From: Pseudeuparius sepicola
Lineage: Eukaryota; Arthropoda; Insecta; Coleoptera; Anthribidae
DNA: 64,000 nt
Assembly: GCA_963920635.1 (NCBI GenBank)
Contig: OY987304.1
Span: forward strand, 33,108,365-33,172,364
Direction of reading: 5' to 3'
The position numbers were made by a program, and so were the translations under genes. Of this stretch, positions 32,192-41,080 are shown one piece after another; position 1 is the first letter of the stretch, and each line of letters begins with the position of its first letter. The notes beneath the pieces are model-generated. The model was not told where the DNA came from. It saw only the letters and a list, made by a program, of their open reading frames with translations, and made no database searches.

Positions 32192-34209
32192 ACGAGAACC
32201 CCCCTTATTTTTAAAAAGGCAATCACCTCCTGAATTTTTTCGCACTTATTCATTTACATATATCCCCAATTATAAAAAATTTATTTAACTCAAAACAAGT
32301 CTGAAATAAAAACATAGTTTAAAAAACTAAAAAAAACACGTTTACGCTTAGCAAACCGAACTAAAAAGTAAAAAATAATAATAGCAAACCGAATTTTATT
32401 GTAAAAAAGTAGCGTGCGGGGTGCTTTTTTTATTATATATATATTTTTTATGATAACTCTACTTTTATCAATAGCTACTAATGAAATATTTATAACAATT
32501 GATATCATGCACCCCACGCTTCTTTTTTTACAATAAAATTCGGTTTGCTATTATTATTTTTTACTTTTTAGTTCAGTTTGCTAAGCGTAAGCGTGTTTTT
32601 TTTAGTTTTTTAAACTATATTTTTATTTCAGACTTGTTTGATATAAGTACCGCTAATCTCCAATTAAAAGTGTGCGATTTTTAAATGTCGATCAACAAAA
32701 CATCCCATGACATTACAAAAAAATCTAACTTATTTTTATTAGTGAAGATAGAAATTAAGACAATAACTTGCGTTGTGTTGAGAATGTAAAAAGGGATTGA
32801 ACCAAATTTTTTTCATGGCCACCAAGGATTTTTTGGAAGTGAATCACTTTTTTATTATTAGAGCAGGTAGAGACATTTTTTTTGTTTGACCCCACATATC
32901 AAAAGGAAGAAAACGGCCGTAAAAAGAATAGTTTTTGAAAAATATTTTTTATTTCATCGATGGTAAGCGCAAAAATTCTGAAGTTAGTGTATTATTATAG
33001 ACAGAAAGCAATCCGAACGGTCAATATTTCAATTATTTTTCGAAAGAAGCGTAACTTTTTTTTATTATTAAAGATACAAATTTGGAACAACTTGCATTGT
33101 CTTTGGAATGTATAAGGGAATTGAACAATTTTTTATTTTCAGAATTGTTTGGAGGTTAACAAGTTTATTATTATTAGCGATATACAAACGACTTGGGTTT
33201 TCCATGGCACTCATCTTAGTTCTATCGAAACTGATACAACATTTGAATTAAGATAAGCCCCGTCAAAGTAAAATAAATGATAAAAAATTCCCTCCCAGTA
33301 GAAATTCAAAATTTAATATCAAAATTCGTAAAAAAAAAACTCTATACAGTAAAATAGAAAAATCTCGAAATTAGCCACAAGTTGCCGCAAACAGCAGAAT
33401 GCTTTGTGTTGACAGCTCTGGAATTTTGGAATAATTTAATCTGTAAATCGTCATCTCAATATTTTAATTTCTTCGCCAATTTTGTAATTTATACCTACCA
33501 TTAAATTGAAAACAAAAAATTCTACGATTTATACCAATAAACTGTACGATTTATTGGGGGATTTGTTGGGGGAAAATTGTTATTTGTGAAACAACTTTAA
33601 TAAATGGAGTATTGCGCGTAGGCGTTTGTAAGTCTGCCGCGGTTTCAGCGAGGCGACAACTCAGCACCCCTCAAGATGGTGGCGCGAAGTGTATCCAAGC
33701 TTGTTAATATTCTTCGCAAAATACTCTATCATTTCTTGTCTCAGAAGAAACACCAGAAGAAGCCATGATTTTAATTATTTCCTGAAAACATTAAGAAGGT
33801 GACTGCTGAGACGTTTAATTTATTTTACCTTAAATACATATAACTGCCGAAACAGGCCGGCAGGATTCTGCGCTGTAATATTGTGTATATTTCGGAGTAA
33901 AATCACTACTTTTACTAAATATTATTGGCATGTTTTATTAATCGAATTAAATGTATACGATTTATAAATTGTAATATATACATGTATTATTAATTATTTG
34001 TTATTTTGGTATTTATTAGAATGTATTTTAAGAAGTTAAACATATAATACATATTCTACAGGGTAAAATACAGAGTATATTTTTGTAAAATAAAAATATT
34101 TTGAATGATAAAAACGTTTTTTATATACTTCCATAAATTATAATGCCATTTAAAATATTTTCTTTAATATAGGGGAATTTCAAAATTACTGTCCCAATTT
34201 TTTTCCGTG

Positions 34210-35005
34210 TTCGCAAAAATTTTAACGTTTTATTTTTTATTTTTCCAACCGTTAAGGATAATTAAAGGAAATTTGGTACACAACATGCATTGATCCAGTG
34301 TCACAAAAATGGTAATACCAAGTTCCCAATGTAGCCAGTGGCGGAGATATGGGTATACAATACCCTTGAATAACTTTCATTATTCTAAGCAAAAACTGTC
34401 TCTTGACTTTCTTTGTATCTGCCGCAGTTCTACGGGAAAATTAATTTATCTTTTATTGCTTTTATGGAATGCAAAAAATAAATTATTTAATTTAAAAAAA
34501 ATTCATTTTAGATTTATCTCTGGCCAGTACTGACTAAAAATGTCATATTAATTCAACAAACCAATAATTCCATTCGTGGCCAACTAATGTTTTGTATCTA
34601 TTTTTTTATAGGGGTTTTTAACAGGCAAGTTTTGATTTTCTCAACTGTAACACTTTGTTTAATGTCCTCTGGCCAAATAGAGAGCAGAAGGAGTGATTTT
34701 TCAAATTACATATTTTTTTCTGGCATTTCAAAAAGAAGTTATATGACAGAAAAATCAAATTTACCGTGAAACTATGGCAGATACAAAAAATGCCAAGGGA
34801 CGGTTTTTGCTTAGGAGGAAAAAAAGCTCTACAGAGCCGTGCCAGTATTTTTCTTGATAAAACAAATGTATTGTATATCCATATCTCCACCACTGGCTAT
34901 ATTTTGGGAACATGGTATTATCACATTTTGTGACACTTGATCAATGCATGTACTAAATTTCGTTTAAATTTCTCTAACGGTTGGAAAAATAAAAATAAAA
35001 TTTTT
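34210..35005. mobile_element. ~0.8 kb inverted-repeat element
   Basis: The left arm (about 34,235-34,365) and right arm (about 34,870-35,005) are inverted copies with roughly 80-85% identity. Shared parts are TTTTTCCAACCGTTA, GTACA..ACATGCATTGATC, GTGTCACAAAA, TGGTAATACCA..TTCCCAA and TAGCCAGTGGCGGAGATATG. The centre is AT-rich with no transposase. The phrase CCAGTGGCGGAGGTA inside the element at 46,482 suggests a distant relationship. Precise ends were not found. Confidence 0.55.
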
Positions 35006-35560
35006 GAGAAATAAAATTTTTGAGAATTCAAACATCCCATTTCTCAAAAACGAAGCGGCTGTAGATAAAAAGTTGTACCACAAAATAATAATATTTTTTT
35101 ATTTTCTATCACCCCCGTTGAAGTGTCCCAGAATAAAACAGAATCAACCTGTTAATTTGTTTAGACGGCGAAACGATATAAACGAAAAACTAACATTTTC
35201 ATGTTTTTACGTTTTTATTTAATGATTACTGCGTTTGCTTAATAAAACATTTTGGTGAAACGTCTCTTTAATTCACCAAAAACTCACTATTTTAAAGCAT
35301 TATTGTACTACCCCATTTTACCCCTCTTGGTACCCCATTATACCCCGCATACGGGGCAAAACGGGGCAAAGCGCAATTTTCATAAAAGTCCAAAAAAGTG
35401 AAAACTCAGTTACTGATTCCGTTATACAAAATGTTGCTAATGTTACTAAATCTATCTCACTACCTGTAAATATGCCAGGTATAATTATTTCATTTATATA
35501 TCCGAGGAATATGGGGCTATGAAATTAAGTACCCTATATTGCCCCGCATTCCGCTATATA
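35006..35560 (-). mobile_element. GGGGCA-type element fragment (inverted relative of 25.34 kb)
   Basis: The sequence runs from AACGAAGCGGCTGTAGATAA to ATTGCCCCGCATTCCGCTAT and carries TACCCCATTTTACCCC-type subrepeats. Read on the minus strand it parallels 25,343-25,690 in order of motifs, but identity is only moderate and several blocks are extra. No ORF. It is probably a decayed non-autonomous pogo-like copy. Confidence 0.45.
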
Positions 35561-36226
35561 CCTATGTGTCCGCTTTTCACCTTGCATATTAAATAAAAAT
35601 TACTGGCAGGTTTCCAGACAAAAGAGAATATTTGTCTGAGTCTGAGGGCAGGTCAGTATCATTCCCTACCAAAACTTAATGCTTTGTTAACAAAAATAGT
35701 ATCAGCGTCTCCTGGATATTGCACCACCTTTACAATGTCAATGTTCGACAGGTTTTTTTGGAAAGGTATTTTTGGAAATAGTTTTTGTTATGTATAGAGC
35801 ACAAGAATTTTTCCCGATTGGCTGTTGTCCTGAAATAATTGTCAGTGAAACTAATTTCTGGGCAATAACGATGATCTCTCCACGATATGAATCGTAAATA
35901 GGTACCTATATGATTTCCAAATATTATTGCACATGAAATTCACTCAAAAATTGTCCGAACCGGCATATGAAAATGGTTCTAAAAGCCTAAACACAAATAT
36001 GCTGCTATCGCTAAAGATCTACCACAAACATAGGCCGACTTATTATGCACTGGCCAAATTTTCACACCAAAAACAAGTTAATCAAGATAAAAGGTTTACG
36101 AATACAGTTTTAGTAATAATATTTTTGTAGAAATTTTACAATTTAAAAAAATGTTATTCATGTAGATTTCTTCTAATAATAAAACAGCATAATATCGGGA
36201 CATTGGAACATTTAATATAATCTTGA
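35561..36226. other. Intergenic DNA downstream of the secreted-protein gene
   Basis: No gene or repeat recognised. The 67-codon plus frame at 35,927-36,130 has no signature. Confidence 0.4.
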
Positions 36227-36232
36227 TTTATT
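36227..36232 (-). terminator. Polyadenylation signal AATAAA
   Basis: AATAAA on the minus strand begins 11 bases after the stop codon at 36,243. It is the only good polyadenylation word just downstream of the cysteine-rich secreted-protein gene, implying a very short 3' UTR. Confidence 0.6.
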
Positions 36233-36242
36233 TATATTTGTT

Positions 36243-36731
36243 CTAATAACACCCAGCAGACTGACAAGTTTGGTCCACACAGACGAGCCCATCTCTGCAC
36301 TGACGTGTTTGAACAGAATCTCCTCTGGTCGTAATTGGGCAAGTGTCTCCCTCATCTATTAAGAACAACAAATAAGATTCAATGGGTCATGGGTCATAAT
36401 AGTATATTACATAGCGAGAGTCATTACAGTCACTACAGTCATTACATGTCAGTGTTTGCAACAACAAACTTACTTGTAACCTAAACCGTCACTTAATAGG
36501 TATGTTACTAGCATAGGAGTAGAAAAAAATGTTTTTCAACTTACCCAGTAAGGTAATGCAAGCTTCACAACATCCGCAAAAGCCCGACTTTCCCACTATT
36601 TGGTTTTCCCCACATTGTTCTGGCCTGGGGTTGCATTTTACAGTGTCACATATGCCAGTTGTACACGCAATGGCTTCGGAATCATTTGTCAATACCATAA
36701 GGACAACAAGGAGAATAATTTTGGAAAACAT
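36243..36731 (-). CDS. Secreted cysteine-rich protease-inhibitor-like protein (two exons)
   Basis: Exon 1 is 36,545-36,731 and exon 2 is 36,243-36,355; the split codon G|AT encodes D63. The spliced product is 99 residues. Residues 1-20 (MFSKIILLVVLMVLTNDSEA) are a signal peptide. The mature part is short and holds 13 cysteines (23, 28, 33, 40, 52, 54, 55, 58, 68, 82, 88, 93, 98), with CGCC..C at 52-58 and DEGDTC...CRDGLVC in exon 2. This pattern fits insect fungal-protease-inhibitor-type proteins; single-domain IGFBP-like proteins share the CGCCxxC motif and are the alternative. The likely role is extracellular binding or inhibition of proteases (family-based inference). The odd cysteine number leaves one possibly unpaired. 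The ATG at 36,731 is chosen because the upstream in-frame extension begins with TTG and this start directly opens the signal peptide. Confidence 0.85.
36356..36544 (-). other. 189 bp phase-1 intron of the cysteine-rich gene
   Basis: The minus-strand donor ACTGG|GTAAGT (GT at 36,544-36,543) is consensus. The acceptor is ATTCTTAATAG|AT (AG at 36,357-36,356). Removing it joins the CEAC-containing exon to GDTC without a stop, and the downstream frame ends after a terminal GCY. Reading through the intron instead adds KLKNIFFYS... and loses four of the cysteines. Confidence 0.85.
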
Positions 36732-36753
36732 CTTCGGGGAGTTCAACAAGACG

Positions 36754-36790
36754 ACTGACAATGCGGGTGGGGGGCGTAAGTCTATTTATT
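36754..36790 (-). promoter_or_regulatory. TATA box and TCAGT initiator of the cysteine-rich gene
   Basis: On the minus strand AATAAATA (36,790-36,783) precedes an arthropod-type initiator TCAGT (36,758-36,754). With the initiator A (36,756) as +1, the TATA-like word spans -34 to -27 and the 5' UTR would be about 24-25 bases before the ATG at 36,731. Spacing and both motifs agree with a focused insect core promoter. Confidence 0.6.
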
Positions 36791-36792
36791 AA

Positions 36793-37599
36793 CGATAAAA
36801 TCTAATTTGTACAATTATTAACAATAACGTGGTTAAACCTCATGATTGTTTACGAAAAAAATGTATTTGGATAAGGTTGGTCATTAATCAAAATCAATAA
36901 AGAAAGAAACAAGTTCTCGGACTTTCTTTATTGTTAATTTTATGATGCCAACATTCATATTGTTTTATACCTACTAAATAAATATTTTCGTGGATTCATG
37001 GTAAGTACTAGTTCAATATTCCCAGAGTAGAGTAAATAACTAAAGATATAAATACAGGGTGATTTTGATTAGAACGCACATTTTAACCAGCGGTCACGTT
37101 GAACCCCTGTGCATGTCTATGAAGTTATTTTATAACAAACTGAAAAGTAGAATTTCCGTTTTTTTTTTGTGAAAACGGTTCAAAAGTTTTGGGTTGTCCC
37201 ACTTCGTAATCGTAATCATATTCTAAAATATTTAAACAAATATTTCTAGCAAATAGCAATTTAAACATTTTTATTTATCATTTATTTTAGAGTTTTCAAA
37301 AAAGAACGTCATAGGCGTTCTCAAGGGGTTAAACTTTACGACTGTTTAAAATTTATGTAATAATTTTTTATTTTTTATGTCAGAGAAAAAGTTCGATGCA
37401 AAAATTGTAAAATTTTAAAGGCTTTCTCGGATATTGTAAAGGGTGTCTAAAAAAATAGGAGTCTTGGCATAATGTTGTTTGTTTTCCCTCTTTTTACAAT
37501 CGTGCAACTGAATTTTAAACCACTTTCACCCCACCGATTGAGCTAAAACTTTGCACACACTTTTGGTGCTGGTAAAAATAAAATCTAATATAGGTACTC
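36793..37599. other. Intergenic DNA with repeat-family leader
   Basis: No gene. An ACAGGGTGATTTTGATTAG word at about 37,055 is a transposon-like end. From about 37,440 (GGGTGTCTAAAAAAATAGGA) to 37,600 the sequence matches the leader of half-element B (CGATTGAGCTAAAACTTTGCACACAC), so the tandem array that follows belongs to the same repeat family. Confidence 0.5.
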
Positions 37600-38085
37600 A
37601 ATATGTAATTTATTGAAAATAGAGGCCGCCCCAAGATGGCGGATTACCTATTTCTTCACAACCTTATCAAATGAGAGGGTTTGCTAAGTAGAAGCGATAA
37701 GGTAAGTAACATCATACTAAATCCAATATGGCGGCCTCCCCAAGATGGCGAATTACATTTTTTCTTTACAACTCCCTTGGCATGGATATCAAATGAAAGG
37801 GTTTGACGAGTAGAAACGATAAGGTGAGTGACGTCGTACTAAATCCAATATGGCGGCCGCCTCAAGATGGCGGATTACCTAATTCTTCGCAGCCTCCTCG
37901 ACATGAGTGTAAAATAAAAGGGTTTGACGAGTAGAAAACGATAAGGCGAGTGACGTCATACTAAATCCAATATGGCGAACGGCCGAAGATTGCAGATTAG
38001 CTATTTCTTCACTTGACATAGGAATCAAATGAAAGAGTTTGACGAGTAGAAAACGATAAAGTGAGTGACGTCACACTACATCCAA
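37600..38085 (+). repeat. Four-unit ~122 bp tandem array
   Basis: Units contain AAGATGGCGGATTAC, a TTCTTC..C linker, TCAAATGAAAGGGTTTGACG, AGTAGAAAACGATAAGGTGA, GTGACGTCATACTAAAT and CCAATATGGCGGCCGCC. The GATGGCG word starts near 37,635, 37,744, 37,866 and 37,988, i.e. spacings of 109, 122 and 122. The same unit occurs at 5.6-6.0 kb (minus strand) and 8.1-8.3 kb. Each unit carries a TGACGTCA/GTGACGTC word, a CREB/ATF-type site by sequence. The array is cut at its right edge by the pogo-type element. Confidence 0.85.
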
Positions 38086-38087
38086 TA

Positions 38088-39800
38088 GGGGAGACCGGGG
38101 CAGGGTAAGTTGTAAATGTTTCCAGAACTTAAATCTTGGCAACCCCGCATCATACATAGGCTTGTAAAGAACATTGTGAAGGTCAGTTGTTTGCAGACAG
38201 TCAACCGGTAGACATCGGTACAGCTGTTATTCCCAGGAGTGTTTATAATTCAAGCACGTAAGTGAACTTCGAACTCTTATTTTAATTTCAAATAACTATT
38301 GTTAGAAACGGTTGAAATTTATTTTCTTTCTCACAAATTAATTACCACAGTTTAGGCTATCATACGGACGAAAGTTTTCAGTGAGTTGATGTTTTCATCA
38401 TTTATTTTATTATTTTTTTTGTTTGTCGAGACAAAATGGAAAAAATCAACCTCGAAGCAAGTTGTAACAATTACATTGGGCCCTAAATCCTGGAGAAAAA
38501 ATAAAATGGCCGAGGAAGATTGACTAACAATATTTATAAAAAAAATAGAGATCTCTATAAGAACTCCAGAAACTACAAGTTTACAAAGAGCAAAAAATTT
38601 CAATAGAATCAATGTTTCTATTTTTTTACAAATTAGCTAGCGTAAGAGATCGGTACAATTTTACAGCTGCACAAGTTTGGAACCTCGACGAGACAGGAGT
38701 AACTACAGTGCAGAAAGTTAGCAAGGTGATTGCTGAAAAAGGAACGTTGCAGGTGGGTGGAGTAACTTCTAGTGAAAGAGAGGTCCTCGTCACTGTATGT
38801 GTTGCCGTAAATGCAGTAGGAAATTGTACGCCTCCTATGTTTCTGTTTCCCAGAAAACAATTCCATGATTCCTTTATTAGAGATGGTCCTCCAGGATCCA
38901 TTGGTGCAGCGAATGGTTCCGGTTGGATGACGGTAGAAGAGTTTTACAAATTAATGAAACAATTTGTTGCTCCTGTCAGGCCATCAAAAGAAAACCCAGT
39001 GCTTTTGTTATCGGACAATCATGATTCCCATTTGGCAATAAAGACTATAAACTACGCAAAAGATAATGGGGTGGTTTTGTTTTCATTTCCACTCCATTGG
39101 ACAGGAGTGTATATGATAAAAGAATATTTATCTTCTGCTCAAGACAGTTGTTGGCTTAGGAACAACTCTGGAAAGTCTATGACCATATTTATGACATTCC
39201 GTCTTTAGTTCGATATGCGCTGCCGCTAGCAGCCACTCCAATAAACATAATGAAAGGTTTTAAAGTTTCTTGCATAGAACCTCTTAATCGATACATTTTC
39301 GGCGACGATGAATCTTTACCGTCAAGTGTGCCAGCCACCACCACCATCACCTCTCATGTTGTCTCAAACCGTTGAGCCTGTTGAGCCTGCTGCTATGCTA
39401 TCAGCTGATCTACTCAAAGAAACTCCTGATTTGCCCACGTCTAATTTACCAGCGAATGTGATCTCCTCTTCTGAAATAGCTGCACTAGAGCCAGTTGCTT
39501 CGACGTCAGGAATCAATGGAATTACTTCCCAAGGAACTTCGAAAAACAAGATTACGTTCTCTCCAGAGTTTTTTCGCCCACTTCCTAAGGCTCTGCAACG
39601 AAAGAAAACCCGTACAGTTAGAAGAAAAAGGAAATCTGCGGTACTTACTGACACGCCAGAAAAAGATGCACCAGAAGAAGAACAAAATAGTCGGAAGTTC
39701 AAGAAATCCAAAGAAATTGTAAAGTCTAAAGTAAAGAAAGCGAAGAAAAAGTTCTTGTTTCATCAGACGATTCCTCAGAAGATGGGTATTTTTGCTTAGT
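38088..39800 (+). mobile_element. Degenerate pogo/jerky-type DNA transposon
   Basis: The left end GGGGAGACCGGGGCAGGG follows a TA (38,086-38,087) that interrupts the last minisatellite unit. The interior carries a broken transposase gene (38,508-39,796). No matching right inverted end (CCTGCCCCGGTC-like) is visible up to 41 kb, so the right terminus is lost. pogo-type elements duplicate TA, which is consistent with the left junction. Confidence 0.7.
38508..39796 (+). pseudogene. pogo/Tigger/jerky-type transposase pseudogene
   Basis: The similarity starts around DWLTIF (38,515; the W codon is now a stop) and continues through ISIRTPETTSLQRAKNFNRI, then after a frameshift near 38,635 RDRYNFTAAQVWNLDETGVT (first catalytic D), GNCTPPMFLFPRKQF and LLLSDNHDSH (second D). 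After FSFPLHW the segment that should hold the third D is deleted. A frameshift near 39,190 leads to YDIPSLVRYALPLAATPIN and GFKVSCIEPLNRYIFGDDE. Another near 39,310 leads to a C-terminal tail with FSPEFFRPLPKALQRKK and VLTDTPEKD (to 39,796). The N-terminal HTH domains are missing. At least three frame breaks and loss of the third acidic residue make it inactive. Confidence 0.85.
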
Positions 39801-41078
39801 TTATACCGTTGATTCCTCCATCGACGTTTATACTAACTCATATGGAAATGTGAACCCAAAGAAAAGTGGATTAGCTGCAGGGAAAGCAAATTGTGGTCCC
39901 ATGAAGCTTGTACATAGGTACAGACAGTAATATTCCATATATCTGCCATAATTGCGATTCGGATTGTGAATAAAATAATAGGTATTGTTCTTGATATTAT
40001 TTTCTTGGTGTATTTGTTTCGCAGTGCCTCCTCCACTGTCGGGCGGTCTGCAGTCCGTCCGTCTGCGCGAACTCTAGCAAACCATCCTGGGCGATTTCAT
40101 TGTTTTGATTACAGCTGACGTCCGCAGCGTTCGGCAGCGCTCGACGGAATGTTGTAACAAACCGTAGCTTTACTAGGAAAATAAATGTTTTTATTTATAT
40201 AAATAATATATTTATTTATGTAAACAATATCCTAATATGAACGATCTTAATTTAATGAGACTAAATATAGTTTTAGTGTGTTGAATGTCTGATAAAAACT
40301 GCATCGCCAAAACATTCATTCAAAGTAGGTAGGTATAATCAGTTTATAAAGCAAGGTATCTTAAAGTATCTAGTCAAGTGTATAATAACTTCACATTATA
40401 ATAACAGTAAGCTTTTGAAGAGCAACAACCAACATTTTCCAACACATGGATGACCATTTTTTGGAACATGATTATTATATTTCATAATAAATGCATTGTA
40501 GAATAATAGTACTGTAAATGCGCCATTAGCATAATTAAAAAACTTAACATTAACCTATACTTACTTTCTCAATAAATATCTTACCTACTACAATATCGAA
40601 TATTGTCAAGCATAAGCATGGCCCAACTGAAGAGACTTCCAAGTCTCCATGTCTCAAGAGAAAAATACCGCTTACAACCTTTGTGAGTCTCCAGTCTCCA
40701 GTCAAAGACTTCAGCACCAAGTGGTTTATAAATAGTTTCAGTATCTAGCTAGGGATTTAGATAAAAATGTATAGACAATAAAGATGTATTACTGTGTTTT
40801 TTCTTTATTATTTATTTATTTTTGACACTCATATTTATTTATTATTTATTTTTGGATAGACTTTATGAATCTTTCCAATTAATTAATTATTAATATGTTT
40901 ACTGTTAATAATAATAGTCTATGGTAGAGGTTAATAAGTTCTGAATTAAAAATACCTATCAACGATCTATACTGTGACTAAATTATTTCTTATAGTTTAT
41001 TATACAATTATAATTTTCAACTGTCTAAAAATATTATTGATTTACTTTTTATTTTAATCAGTTTTTATGTAGGTATGG
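39801..41078. other. Intergenic DNA, no recognised feature
   Basis: No gene. A short GC-rich patch (40,020-40,150) has no good frame. TTATTTATTTATTTTTG-type simple repeats lie at 40,806-40,856. Confidence 0.4.
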
Positions 41079-41080
41079 TA

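Larger units (their letters stand above)
29619..33708 (-). repeat. Right arm of giant inverted repeat (4.1 kb)
   Basis: This is the reverse complement of 13,151-17,053. Relative to the left arm it has 353 bp extra at 29,863-30,215 (containing a second copy of AACCTCAAAGTTTGTTATTG) and 186 bp extra at 31,119-31,304, and it lacks the 338 bp TTAA MITE. Component repeats, mirrored from the left arm, are two tandem GC-rich ~100 bp units (30,975-31,077; 31,111-31,212), the complete fold-back element (31,249-32,191), the palindromic MITE (about 32,293-32,640) and a terminal GC-rich unit (33,603-33,700). The outer boundary is CCAAGCTTGTTAAT. The inner edge is the shared word ATATGTTTTTGCCG at 29,619. 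Confidence 0.9.

Noticed and set aside
37600..38085. Possible CRISPR-like array
   Set aside because: Units are ~122 bp with diverged sequence throughout and no alternation of short repeats and unique spacers; it is a eukaryotic minisatellite.
39308..39799. A separate 163-codon lysine-rich gene
   Set aside because: It is the C-terminal tail of the broken pogo/jerky-type transposase in a shifted frame; the upstream codons before it are still recognisable.
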